Part shown: piece after piece, positions 1-7,810 of the stretch
How the letters are laid out: each line of letters starts with the position of its first letter
Numbering within the stretch: the stretch's first letter is position 1
From: Actinomycetales bacterium Actino_02
GTDB taxonomy: Bacteria > Actinomycetota > Actinomycetes > Propionibacteriales > Propionibacteriaceae
Reading direction: 5' to 3'
NCBI GenBank assembly: GCA_001603275.1
Contig: LUYM01000016.1
Location: forward strand, 1-64,000
Length of the DNA stretch: 64,000 bases
Program-made: the position numbers and the translations under genes
The notes under the pieces: model-generated
Told to the model about the DNA's origin: nothing
Database searches by the model: none
Seen by the model: the letters and a program-made list of their open reading frames with translations, nothing else

Positions 1-25
1 GGGTCTGCTGCACGATCAGGTGACA
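1..25 (+). repeat. IS3 element left terminal inverted repeat
   Basis: Begins GGGTCTGCTGCACG and matches the reverse complement of 1271-1295 at the first 14 bases and the last 8 (AGGTGACA), with three mismatches between. Confidence 0.9.
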
Positions 26-33
26 GTGGTTAG

Positions 34-921
34 TCACGCAGCCTGAGTGGCTGTCGTGGTCATGATGGTCTCGTACTCGATGGGGGTCAATCGGCCGAGG
101 GCGTCTTGTCGCCGGCGGCGGTGGTAGGTGCGTTCGATCCAGGTGACGATCGCGATCCGGAGTTCCTCGCGGGTGGCCCAGGCGTGCCGGTTGAGGACGT
201 TCTTTTGGAGCAGGGAGAAGAAGCTCTCCATGGCGGCGTTGTCGCCGCAGGCACCGACCCGCCCCATCGATCCGACGATGTGGTGGCGGTTGAGCGCGCC
301 GACGAATTTCCGGCTCCGAAACTGGCTGCCCCTGTCGGTGTGAACCACACAGCCAGCCACCTGGCCACGGCGTGCGACGGCGTTGTTGAGGGCGGTGACG
401 GCGAGGCGGGACTTCATCCGGGAGTCGATGGAGTAGCCCACGATCCGGTTGGAGTACACGTCCTTGAACGCGCACAGGTACAGCTTGCCCTCACCGGTCC
501 AGTGCTCGGTGATATCGCCGATCCACAGCTCGTTGGGTGCTGTGGCGGTGAACTCGTGCCGGGTCCGGCCCTTCTCATCGACGACGGCGCACAGGTCGTC
601 GTGGACCGGCGGACCAGGCTTCTTCCCGTTCTTGCCGCGCTTCTTTCCGAACCTCGACCACCAGCCGTTGTCGGCACAGATCCGCCACGCGGTGCGCTCA
701 GCCATCGGCTGGCCGGCCTGGCGGGCCTCATCGGCCAAGAACCGGTAGCCGAACTCCGGATCATCACGATGGGCGTCGAACAGGGCGTTCGCCCGGTAAG
801 CCTCGACCAGCTCGGCATCGGTCACCGGATGAACGAGCCAGCGATAGTAGGGCTGGCGGGAGAGCTTCAACACCCGGCACGTCACCGCGACAGGAATCCC
901 ATCGCCGGCGAGCTCACTCAC
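34..921 (-). CDS. IS3-family transposase OrfB (DDE integrase core)
   Basis: Catalytic half of an IS3 transposase, 295 aa. The N-terminus matches the HTH_21-like region (GIPVAVTCRVLKLSRQPYY). The rve core shows the DDE triad: first Asp in ELWIGDIT (about residue 136), second in HTDRGSQF (about 195) and Glu in AMESFFSLL (about 231). It starts with GTG in a 4-nt GTGA overlap with the OrfA stop. The -1 frame is open upstream of this GTG and encodes RLYPLVSELAGDGIP, typical IS3 family sequence. A slip on the AAAA run at 936-939 would give the OrfAB fusion. The catalytic residues are intact. Whether frameshifting or reinitiation makes OrfB is inferred. Confidence 0.93.
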   Translation of the reverse strand: MSELAGDGIPVAVTCRVLKLSRQPYYRWLVHPVTDAELVEAYRANALFDAHRDDPEFGYRFLADEARQAGQPMAERTAWRICADNGWWSRFGKKRGKNGKKPGPPVHDDLCAVVDEKGRTRHEFTATAPNELWIGDITEHWTGEGKLYLCAFKDVYSNRIVGYSIDSRMKSRLAVTALNNAVARRGQVAGCVVHTDRGSQFRSRKFVGALNRHHIVGSMGRVGACGDNAAMESFFSLLQKNVLNRHAWATREELRIAIVTWIERTYHRRRRQDALGRLTPIEYETIMTTTATQAA

Positions 922-1226
922 GAGCGGGTAGAGCCTTTTCCCGGCAGGTTCGCCTGCGACAAGTACGCCGCGGCCCTCCTGAGCACCTCGTTCTCCTGCT
1001 CCAGCAGCCGGATCCGCTTGCGGGCCTCCCGCAACTCCACCGAGTCCACCCGTGAAGGGCTCGGCTTCGCCCCATCATCGATATCGGCCTGGCGCAGCCA
1101 CTTGAACAAGGTCATCGGATGGACACCGAAGTCCTTGGCGATCTGTTCGACCGTCACGCCTGGCTCGCGGCCACGCGCGACCCGAACCACATCGTCCCGG
1201 AACTCCTTTGGGTACGGCTTAGGCAC
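918..1226 (-). CDS. IS3-family transposase OrfA (HTH/leucine-zipper subunit)
   Basis: 102 aa. DNA-binding half of the transposase: an HTH_Tnp_1 helix-turn-helix (about residues 8-45, VTVEQIAKDFGVHPMTLFKWLR) followed by a heptad-rich coiled coil (about 60-90, LREARKRIRLLEQENEVLRRAAAYL) that normally mediates multimerisation. The start is GTG at 1226. The last codons contain GGA AAA GGC, where -1 slippage on A-AAA would move ribosomes into OrfB. It lies in the same orientation as the regulator gene the element has cut. Confidence 0.92.
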   Translation of the reverse strand: MPKPYPKEFRDDVVRVARGREPGVTVEQIAKDFGVHPMTLFKWLRQADIDDGAKPSPSRVDSVELREARKRIRLLEQENEVLRRAAAYLSQANLPGKGSTRS

Positions 1227-1270
1227 AGCAACATCCTCTCAGGCCACCCTCCCGGGCAAGCCAGATCAGT

Positions 1271-1295
1271 TGTCACCTATCCGTGCAGCAGACCC
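1271..1295 (-). repeat. IS3 element right terminal inverted repeat
   Basis: Read on the minus strand it begins GGGTCTGCTGCACG, as at base 1. The TAG that ends the interrupted LuxR frame (1279-1277) lies inside this repeat. Confidence 0.9.
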
Positions 1296-2647
1296 GTGTG
1301 GGGCGAGATCACCAGCTTCTCGGCAACAGCGTTAGCGGAGTAGCCGAGTCCGACCAGGGCGACGATTTCACGTTCACGTTCAGAGAGCTGGAACTCCGTG
1401 GCCACCGAATCGACCATGGCATCCAAGTCACTGGCCTCCGGGGGTCCGGTGGTGATCATGTGAATGACGTACTCCTGGCGAACCATGGTCATTGCGAAGC
1501 CGGCCAGGCCCACGATCAGCACCACGAACGTGGGGGCCAGTGCGACTGTGGCGACCTGCGGCATCCGAGCGAAGACCGTGCCGACGATGATCGCGAGGGT
1601 AACCCCGAAGCGGAACGCGCTGCGCGAAATCGCGAAAGCGACCAACGGCGACAGGTAGCCACGCAGAGTCAACACGCCCATGAAGTGCACCAGAAGCAAC
1701 TCCAGCAGCAAACAGGTGGCAAGCGCGAGAAGGAACTCGAGCAAGTGCGTTTGTGGGGTGGCTAGATAGATAGCACAAGCGGCGATCGTGGGGAGAAGAA
1801 GCCAGGCGAAGGACGAGAAGTTGTACCCGCGGCGCTGAGTCCAGAGCCGGAGTCCTGCATAGGCCAGGATCAGGACGGCGCCGCAGATCACGCCCCACGC
1901 GAACGGGTAGACATCCGACGGCAGGCCGGTGAGGGGGATGATCATCACCAGCAGAAAGCAGGTGAAGGCAGCCGTCGCCGACGCCACGGCCGCGGTGACG
2001 ATGGGACGCCGGGCGTCGTCCCTGGTCGCGCGTGGCAGCAGCCTTGGAGCTCTGGTGTGAGTCTGTAGCCGAAGGTCGAGGTGCAGCAGGAGGCCGGAGG
2101 CGAGGGGGAAGGCCGCTATCACCAGGCTGCGCGCCGGGTTGGGGATCACGGCCGTCGTAATGACCGTCACCAGGAGGAGTCCGCCGTACACCGGCGCGAT
2201 GTGTTCAATCGCGAAGTCGGCGGCCTGGTCGGCGAGCCGCTGGCCCCACATCAGCCAGAGGATGGCGCTGAAGGTTCCGGTGGTCAGGCTCACCGCGAAG
2301 TACGGCCAAGGGTTCGGCATGGACCGGTCCAGCAGCCCGGACACCATGCTGGCGACGGAGGCGAACATGGCGGAGGCCCAGATGAGAGCTGGGGTAACAG
2401 GCATCCGCGCGGTCCGACCGAGGCTCCACACGAACAGCAGCGGCACCACCACGGACGTGAGAGTTGTGGTTAACCGCGACAGCACGAGGGTGTCGCCGGA
2501 TTGAAGCAGGCTGGAGACCGGAGAAGTGACGAACCACACTGAGTAGGTCCAGCACAGCAGGAGAGCGATCCCCACGTAGCGCGTCCGAGGGCCAGCGGCG
2601 ACGCCGTGCGCAGCGGCGGCCGTCGTGGTGCTCGCACCGGCGTCCAT
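1277..2647 (-). pseudogene. Membrane-anchored LuxR-type regulator truncated by the IS element
   Basis: Host-derived codons run from 2647 to about 1296. The start ATG follows a GAAGGAA Shine-Dalgarno. The product has about ten to twelve predicted membrane segments (residues about 25-395) and then the beginning of a LuxR-type HTH (LSEREREIVALVGLGYSANAVAEKLVISPHT). Its intact paralogue at 13249-14673 continues with VNTHIQHIYAKLG and about 20 more residues. Here the frame instead enters the IS terminal repeat and stops after GLLHG. The recognition helix is therefore missing and the protein should not bind DNA normally. The displaced 3' end would lie left of base 1, outside the window. Confidence 0.88.
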
Positions 2648-2870
2648 GATGGTTCCTTCGGGTCCGGTGTCGGCGGGCCGGCCCAGTTCGCATCTCAGCG
2701 ATCCTCGCCAAACGAACTGCGCATGATGTTCTCACACTCGCGCCACGGCATCAGGTATTTCTAGTGAGTCGGTGTGCAGCCGCTCAGCGAAAACCGATGA
2801 ACTTGCTTACCGTGTGGAAATGGGGATGATCACGGGATGCGCGCGCAGCCCACACAATGCAAGGTTGTGT

Positions 2871-2894
2871 CATGCCCCATCCACCCGGGGCATG
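2871..2894. promoter_or_regulatory. 8-bp inverted repeat upstream of truncated luxR
   Basis: CATGCCCC at 2871-2878 pairs with GGGGCATG at 2887-2894 around an 8-nt loop, about 225 bp upstream of the regulator start. It could be an operator or a weak hairpin. Only the symmetry is seen. Confidence 0.3.
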
Positions 2895-3005
2895 TAGCGA
2901 TCAGGTGATGGGCTCCCCCCGGGCCATGGATCCGAAACCAGGCCGCCCGCAGATGAGTCAGCACTGAGGACGGCAAGAACCCCGCAGGTTGCTTGACGAC
3001 ATATC

Positions 3006-3045
3006 CATCGGCTCGGGTGAGGCCGCCACCACACCCGAGCCGATG
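3006..3045 (-). terminator. Strong hairpin downstream of the VIT gene
   Basis: A perfect 14-bp stem (3006-3019 with 3032-3045) and 12-nt loop lie about 70 bp beyond the stop of the VIT-family gene. There is no clear U-tract, as is common in actinobacterial terminators. Confidence 0.65.
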
Positions 3046-3114
3046 TCCTGTATTCAGGGGCTGTGGATTGCCTCGGGTGGCCGAACTACCTGCAACCGCG
3101 AGTCCGTCCGCGAC

Positions 3115-3858
3115 TCAGCCGAGGGTGTGGCCGACGAGGCGTCCGATCCAATAGGTGATGCCCATGGCGAGCAGGCCGCCGGCGACGTTGCGGATGATCG
3201 AGCGCCACACCGGGGTGCCGCCGACGCGGGCGCTGAGGTAGCCGGTCAGCAGCAGGGCGGCAACGACGGCCGCGACGGTGATCGGGATCTTCAGGTCGGT
3301 CGGGGCGATCAGGATCGCCAGCAGCGGCAGCACTGAGCCGATGGTGAACGAGACCGCGGACGACACCGCAGCCACCCAGGGGCTGGTCAGCTCGTTGGGG
3401 TCGATGCCCAGCTCGGTCTCGGCGTGAGCGGCCAGCGCGTCGTGCTCGTGCAACTGGACGGCCACCTGCAGCGCCAGCTCTGGGTCGAGGCCCTTGGCCT
3501 CGTAGAGGCCGGCCAGTTCGGCGAGCTCCTCTTCGGGCATCTCCTCGAGTTCGCGGCGCTCCTTGTCGAGCAGGGCTTGCTCGGTGTCACGCTGGGCGCT
3601 GACCGACACGTACTCACCGACCGCCATCGACAGTGCGCCGGCGGTCAGGCCGGCGATGCCGGCGGTGAAGATGGGGAAGAACTCCAGCGTGGCGCCGGCC
3701 ACGCCGATCACGATGCCGGCGGTGGAGACGATGCCGTCGTTGGCGCCGAGGACGGCCGCGCGCAGGCTGTTTAGTCGGCGCGCGTGCGAGCCTTCCTGCG
3801 CCTCAGCCGCCTGGTAGCCGGACGGATCCCCGTCGGCCAGAGTCTCGCGCTGTGACAT
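3115..3858 (-). CDS. VIT1/CCC1-family (vacuolar iron transporter-like) membrane protein
   Basis: 247 aa from ATG at 3858 (MSQRETLADG), chosen because GAGAAGGAC lies just upstream; the longer frame has no such signal. The N-terminal motif LNSLRAAVLGANDGIVSTAGI and the GALSMAVGEYVSVSAQRDTE segment are characteristic of the VIT/CCC1 family, which moves Fe2+ or Mn2+. A soluble acidic stretch (ERRELEEMPEEELAEL, about residues 96-111) corresponds to the metal-binding loop of plant VIT1, and three hydrophobic segments follow. It is monocistronic: a hairpin lies downstream and a two-component operon is behind it. The exact metal cannot be deduced. Confidence 0.9.
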   Translation of the reverse strand: MSQRETLADGDPSGYQAAEAQEGSHARRLNSLRAAVLGANDGIVSTAGIVIGVAGATLEFFPIFTAGIAGLTAGALSMAVGEYVSVSAQRDTEQALLDKERRELEEMPEEELAELAGLYEAKGLDPELALQVAVQLHEHDALAAHAETELGIDPNELTSPWVAAVSSAVSFTIGSVLPLLAILIAPTDLKIPITVAAVVAALLLTGYLSARVGGTPVWRSIIRNVAGGLLAMGITYWIGRLVGHTLG

Positions 3859-3926
3859 ACGTGTCCTTCTCAACTCGAACGATTCGCTACTGAGCATAAC
3901 CACCTACGGTGGCACCGACTGGTTCG

Positions 3927-4589
3927 TCAGCCCTCGGCGAGGAGGCCCGCCCGCTCGGCAAGCACGGCGATCCCTACCCGATTCGCCACCCCGAGTTTGC
4001 TCTGGATCGCGGCCACGTAGGTCTTCACGGTCGGCTCGGCCAGGTAGAGCGCCGCGCCGATGGCGGCGTTGGTGAGCCCCCGAGCGACAGCCACCGCCAC
4101 CTCGCGCTCGCGTTGGGTCAGCTGGGCCACAGCCTGCTGAGCGGCGCGCTGCTGGGGGAGCGCGGGACTGCGTCCGAGCTGGTCGAGCAACTGGCGCGTG
4201 CTGCGCGGGGAGAGGACGGCATCGCCGGCCATCACCGCACGGATCGCTCCGATGATCTCCGTCGGTGCAGACGTCTTCAGCAGGAACCCCGCGGCGCCTG
4301 CATCAAGAGCGGCCAGCACGGCATCGTCGACATCCCACGTGGTCAGCGCAATCACCTGTGGGGGAGCGGGTAGTGCCCGAATCGCGGAGGTCGCTGCGAT
4401 TCCACCCATGCCGGGCATGCGCAGGTCCATCAGCACCAGATCGAGGCCGCCACCTTGAGCGATGGCGATCGCCTCCTCACCGTTGCCTGCCTCGGCGGCC
4501 ACCCTCAGGTCGTCCGCGCTCTCCAGCATGAACCGCAGGCCGGTTCGCACCATCGGATCGTCGTCGACAAGCATCAACTGGGTGGGCAC
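3927..4589 (-). CDS. NarL/FixJ-type response regulator
   Basis: 220 aa. Receiver domain (about 1-120): acidic pair VDDD at residues 8-11, phosphoacceptor Asp in LVLMDLRMPGMGG (about 55) and Lys in GFLLKTSAP (about 105). LuxR/GerE HTH (about 152-215): LTQREREVAVAVARGLTNAAIGAALY then TVKTYVAAIQSKLGV. The start is GTG at 4589. A TAGACT box lies exactly six bases upstream (4601-4596) and there is no Shine-Dalgarno, suggesting a leaderless transcript. The gene is immediately downstream of a DesK-type kinase (40-bp gap), its likely partner. The target genes are unknown. Confidence 0.93.
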   Translation of the reverse strand: MPTQLMLVDDDPMVRTGLRFMLESADDLRVAAEAGNGEEAIAIAQGGGLDLVLMDLRMPGMGGIAATSAIRALPAPPQVIALTTWDVDDAVLAALDAGAAGFLLKTSAPTEIIGAIRAVMAGDAVLSPRSTRQLLDQLGRSPALPQQRAAQQAVAQLTQREREVAVAVARGLTNAAIGAALYLAEPTVKTYVAAIQSKLGVANRVGIAVLAERAGLLAEG

Positions 4590-4629
4590 GGCCGCAGTCT
4601 ATGGCTAGCCAAGCCCGCGCTGGCGGTTC

Positions 4630-5877
4630 CTAGCCTCGCCCGGAGGTCCGCCAGGGGAGCTCGACGCGAACTCGGAAGTCGGTGCCATCAAGGCCGGAGC
4701 GGACGGTCCCGCCGAGCAGCTGGGCCCGCTCGCTTATTCCGGCCAGACCGCGGGAGCTACCCATTGGCGCAACGGTCACACCGACGTAGCGATTACGGGT
4801 CTCGATCACTACACCGGCAGATGGACTTCCCGTTACGGACAGAGCGACTGGTTGGCTTGGAGCGTGCTTGCGAGCATTGGTGAGCAACTCCTGGACGATC
4901 CGATACACCGCACGAGCCAGCGCAGGATCCGCAGTCTCGGCATCCTGAATGAAGATCGACGAACTTAGTGGCTGCGATGTACCGAAGGACTCTTGGACGA
5001 CCTGCGCCAAGTCCACGAGCGAGACCGACGGCTGGTCTGCACCCATCGGCTCACGAAGGACCGCGAGGAGCGAACGGAGGTCGTCCATCGTGGCGGCGGC
5101 GGTCTCGCGAATCAGCCGCGCCGATTCGGCGACTCTTGGGTTGTTGGTCGAGTTGGCTTCGAGCGCACCAGCATGGAGGTTGAGCAAGCTGAGCCGGTAT
5201 CCCATCGCATCGTGGACCTCCCGAGCAATGCGCTCGCGCTCCTCTCGTCTGGCTACCTCATCCCCGAGTCGGACCACGGTCTCCTTCTCGACGGTGACCG
5301 CCTCGCCGGCGCTGCGCGCCTCTCGACGTGAACGCACGAGCAAGCCCAGGGAGATCGCCACGGCGAGCTGGGCCGCGATGATTCCGATGACCCAGAGTGC
5401 CGGGAGATCATAAGGCTCGGAGTAGTCACTCGGTTGAGGCCCGAGCCAGGCCTTCCAGAATGAGGCACCGCGCGGCTGGGCGAGGCTATCCGCGACCACT
5501 ACCCATGCCGAGGCCAACCCGGCGGCCGCGGTTGTCCACCAGACGGCCGGGCCGCGACGCCGGCCGATCAGCGTGCTCAGCGCCACCAGCAGCAGGGCAT
5601 TGCCGATCGGCATGACCACAGCGACCGCGGCGGTCACCAACGTGACAGTGAACGGGATCCGATGGCGCCAGCACAACAGCACCGGCAACCCCAGACAGGC
5701 CAACAGTCCCACCAGGAGAATCAGGGTCTGGGCGCCGGACGCCCCCGGAGTGACGGCCCGTCCGATCGGGGAGAACACCAGCGAGAACAGGCCCATGAAA
5801 GCGGTCGCGCCGAGGTAGCCAGCCGTACGCCACCACGGCGGACGGTCGCTGTCAGGAATCGGGGTGTACTCCAACAC
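4630..5877 (-). CDS. DesK/HisKA_3-type sensor histidine kinase
   Basis: About 415 aa. N-terminal membrane sensor with about six hydrophobic segments and no obvious extracytoplasmic domain. A coiled linker follows, then a HisKA_3 dimerisation domain with the phosphoacceptor His in ERERIAREVHDAMGYRLSLL, and a C-terminal HATPase domain (IVQELLTNARKHAP N-box, RGLAGISERAQLLGG G-box). Upstream frame could extend to 6141 but would overlap the divergent gene at 6051. I chose GTG at 5877 because TACGAT (5889-5884) sits exactly six bases before it, a leaderless arrangement shared with the response regulator. The N-terminus remains the least certain part. Confidence 0.88.
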   Translation of the reverse strand: MLEYTPIPDSDRPPWWRTAGYLGATAFMGLFSLVFSPIGRAVTPGASGAQTLILLVGLLACLGLPVLLCWRHRIPFTVTLVTAAVAVVMPIGNALLLVALSTLIGRRRGPAVWWTTAAAGLASAWVVVADSLAQPRGASFWKAWLGPQPSDYSEPYDLPALWVIGIIAAQLAVAISLGLLVRSRREARSAGEAVTVEKETVVRLGDEVARREERERIAREVHDAMGYRLSLLNLHAGALEANSTNNPRVAESARLIRETAAATMDDLRSLLAVLREPMGADQPSVSLVDLAQVVQESFGTSQPLSSSIFIQDAETADPALARAVYRIVQELLTNARKHAPSQPVALSVTGSPSAGVVIETRNRYVGVTVAPMGSSRGLAGISERAQLLGGTVRSGLDGTDFRVRVELPWRTSGRG

Positions 5878-6050
5878 ACAGGCATCGTAGGGGCTCGGCC
5901 GCGGATGGCGCCGTGGCCGATCGGGTGATCCTGGCCACCGATTTCGCATCCGATCGGCGGGGGTGCTCCGAGCCGATCGGACGATACCGGCCCGATCGAG
6001 GAACGGCTTGGCTGAGAGCCAACCGAAATCGTTGAATTTAGGAGGTCCTG

Positions 6051-6608
6051 ATGACCAACCCGCCCCTTCCTCAGCCCGGCCAGCCCGGTCCGTACCCGGG
6101 CTCCGCCACCCCCGCTCCGGAGCCCAAGCCCGCCAAGCCATGGTTCAAGAGATGGTGGGTATGGGTGCTGGCCGTGATTGTGCTCGGAATCCTCGGCAAC
6201 GCCCTGGGCGGTGGCCAGCGCTCCGCTGCCCCCGCCCCCAGCCAATCCAAGCCTGCCGTGGATGTCTCAGCGCCGCCGTCGAGCACGGCGCCGGGCTCCC
6301 AGCCCACCCAGGGAGAGCCGGAACCGGCCACCGAGCGACTCACCTTGGAAAAGGGCTGGAAGGTGGACAAGTCGAACCAGTTCGCCATCTTCGTTACCGG
6401 CTACGTCCGCAACAACTCCACTGAGCCGATCAACACCTATGTCCAGATCACTTTCGATGTACTGGACAAGAGCGGCGCGAATGCCGGCACCTGCCTCGCC
6501 AACACCAACACCATCGACGCCGGTGGCCGGTGGAAGTTCAAGGCACTGTGCAGCGGCGAGCCGAAGGAGATCGGCAAGGTTCGGTTCAAGGAGATCACCG
6601 GGTTCTGA
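6051..6608 (+). CDS. Membrane-anchored FxLYD-domain protein
   Basis: 185 aa preceded by a good ribosome-binding site (AGGAGG, 5-nt spacing). A proline-rich cytoplasmic N-terminus (about 1-30) is followed by one transmembrane helix (WWVWVLAVIVLGILGNAL), a Pro/Ser-rich linker, and a C-terminal beta-sandwich of the FxLYD type (about 105-185: VTGYVRNNSTEPINTYVQITFDVLDKSG ... GGRWKFKAL). FxLYD domains are common on actinobacterial membrane proteins and have no fixed function. It is divergent from the sensor kinase, so it could share promoter DNA with it. No partner gene is obvious. Confidence 0.8.
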   Translation: MTNPPLPQPGQPGPYPGSATPAPEPKPAKPWFKRWWVWVLAVIVLGILGNALGGGQRSAAPAPSQSKPAVDVSAPPSSTAPGSQPTQGEPEPATERLTLEKGWKVDKSNQFAIFVTGYVRNNSTEPINTYVQITFDVLDKSGANAGTCLANTNTIDAGGRWKFKALCSGEPKEIGKVRFKEITGF

Positions 6609-6617
6609 GTCGACGCC

Positions 6618-6651
6618 ACGCTCTCCGGCAGCACAGCTGGCCGGAGAGTGT
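6618..6651. terminator. Bidirectional hairpin terminator
   Basis: ACGCTCTCCGG (6618-6628) pairs with CCGGAGAGTGT (6641-6651), with one G-U wobble, between two convergent genes ending at 6608 and 6701. Confidence 0.65.
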
Positions 6652-6700
6652 CGTCGTTCAGGATCGGAGGAGGTGAGGCGGCGACTAGCCTGCCGGGGGC

Positions 6701-7063
6701 TTACGACTCCTTGTTGGCGGCCTTGATCCGCTCCTGCTCGGCGATCACCTTCTGGTGGACGTCGCGCTCGACGTGAAGCCAGCGCGGGGGATTGGCGATC
6801 AGCTCGCCGATCTGGTCGGCGGTCAGGGCCTCGGTGATGCCGCCGCGGACCAGGCCGGAGCGGGAGACGCCGAGCTTGGCGGCGACCACGTCGCGCGGGA
6901 ACGGTCCGTTGCGGCGCAGCTCGACCAGCCATTCCGGCGGGTTGTCGCGCAGGGCGTCCAGCTCGTCGCGGGTGATCGGTGAGCTCTGGAACTCGGCTGG
7001 GGCCGCGGGCAGGTAGATGCCGAGCTTGGCCGCTGCGGTGATGGGTTTCATTGTCTGGCTCAC
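6701..7063 (-). CDS. DUF5997 family protein, possible HTH partner of the adjacent LysR-domain protein
   Basis: 120 aa with the actinobacterial DUF5997 sequence pattern. The segment FPRDVVAAKLGVSRSGLVRGGI (about residues 53-74) reads like a helix-turn-helix. The start is GTG at 7063, with TACGCT (7075-7070) exactly six bases upstream and no Shine-Dalgarno, so it is probably leaderless. It is divergent, with a 42-bp gap, from a gene encoding a LysR substrate-binding domain without a DNA-binding domain. I infer that the two may form one split regulator. A purely structural role is equally possible. Confidence 0.8.
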   Translation of the reverse strand: MSQTMKPITAAAKLGIYLPAAPAEFQSSPITRDELDALRDNPPEWLVELRRNGPFPRDVVAAKLGVSRSGLVRGGITEALTADQIGELIANPPRWLHVERDVHQKVIAEQERIKAANKES

Positions 7064-7069
7064 CGGATC

Positions 7070-7105
7070 AGCGTAGCTGGCCGCGGGCCGGGTTACCCTA
7101 ACCGG
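7070..7105. promoter_or_regulatory. Divergent leaderless promoters with a palindromic operator candidate
   Basis: TACGCT on the minus strand (7075-7070) and TACCCT on the plus strand (7094-7099) each lie exactly six bases before a GTG start (7063 and 7106). The perfect inverted repeat GGTTA-CCC-TAACC (7091-7103) covers the plus-strand -10 box, so a bound protein would occlude it. Confidence 0.55.
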
Positions 7106-7810
7106 GTGGAGAACCAGCAGCCGGCGGGCCAGCGCGACGCACGGCCGGACAGGCTGAGGATCGGCTTCGTCCCGGGAGTGACGCTCACCAAGTGGCGCCG
7201 AATCTGGGCCGAACGGTTCCGGCGGGCCACCCTGGAGACCCTCGAAGTGCCCCGCGTCGAGCAGCGGGACGCCCTGATCGACGGTGACGATCGGCTCGAC
7301 ATGTGCTTCGTTCGGCTGCCGATCGACCGCGACGGGTTACATGTCATCCCACTGTATGAAGAGCAGCCGGTCGTGGTTGTCCCCAAGGATCACCCGCTGG
7401 CCGAGTTCGACGAGGTCAGCCTGGACGACCTGGCCGGCGAGCCGATCCTGCCCGATCCGGAGTCGCCGGACGCAGCCGATCGGACGGCCTGGGCCGGTGG
7501 CCTGTGGCTGACTCCGCAGTCGGTGGCCCGCACCCAAAGCCGCAAAGACTTGGCCATCCTTCCGCTCACCGACGCCGAAGCCACCACGATCGGCTTGGCC
7601 TGGCGGGTCGGCGATGACAACCCGCTGATCGAGGAGTTCATCGGCATCGTCCGCGGACGCACCGTCAATTCGTCGCGCACCCAGAGCGCCCGCGAAGCCC
7701 GGCACGGCGATCGCGAGCCCGACAAGGCCAAGAAGGCTCAGAAGAGAACCAGCACTCCCGTCGCCAAGGCTGCGCCGAAGCCCAGAAGGGGAATCCCCAA
7801 GAAGCGGTAG
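7106..7810 (+). CDS. LysR substrate-binding-domain protein without an HTH domain
   Basis: 234 aa. From residue 15 it follows a LysR C-terminal effector domain (RLRIGFVPGVTLTKWRRIWAERF; RLPIDRDGLHVIPLYEEQPVVVVPKDHPLA), but the winged-helix N-terminus of a normal LTTR (about 60 aa) is absent and there is no room for one upstream. The C-terminus is a basic tail rich in Lys, Ala and Pro (about 195-234). GTG at 7106 has a TACCCT box six bases before it. Its last 73 bases overlap the 3' end of the convergent giant surface-protein gene. Pairing with the divergent DUF5997 gene suggests joint function. The ligand is unknown. Confidence 0.8.
   Translation: MENQQPAGQRDARPDRLRIGFVPGVTLTKWRRIWAERFRRATLETLEVPRVEQRDALIDGDDRLDMCFVRLPIDRDGLHVIPLYEEQPVVVVPKDHPLAEFDEVSLDDLAGEPILPDPESPDAADRTAWAGGLWLTPQSVARTQSRKDLAILPLTDAEATTIGLAWRVGDDNPLIEEFIGIVRGRTVNSSRTQSAREARHGDREPDKAKKAQKRTSTPVAKAAPKPRRGIPKKR

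Larger units (their letters stand above)
1..1295 (-). mobile_element. IS3-family insertion sequence, apparently complete
   Basis: The element is bounded by 25-bp imperfect terminal inverted repeats (1-25 and 1271-1295, 22 of 25 matching) and carries two overlapping transposase frames on the minus strand, as in IS3-family elements. The left terminus coincides with base 1 of the window, so the left flank and any target duplication cannot be seen. The right end lies inside the coding sequence of a LuxR-type regulator (1296-2647). OrfB keeps the DDE residues, so the element may still be active. Confidence 0.93.
2648..3114. other. Intergenic region upstream of the truncated luxR gene
   Basis: No convincing gene is seen in these 467 bases. 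The region holds two inverted repeats: an 8-bp stem at 2871-2878/2887-2894 and a strong 14-bp stem at 3006-3045, listed separately. It should also contain the promoter of the minus-strand regulator, but no confident -10/-35 pair was identified. Confidence 0.5.

Noticed and set aside
106-1335. 409-aa plus-strand frame across the IS element
   Set aside because: Antisense to transposase OrfA/OrfB; no family motif and no ribosome-binding site.
5878-6141. N-terminal extension of the DesK-type kinase
   Set aside because: It would overlap the divergent FxLYD gene, is rich in Arg/Pro/Gly as in non-coding frames, and the TACGAT box six bases before GTG 5877 supports the shorter start.
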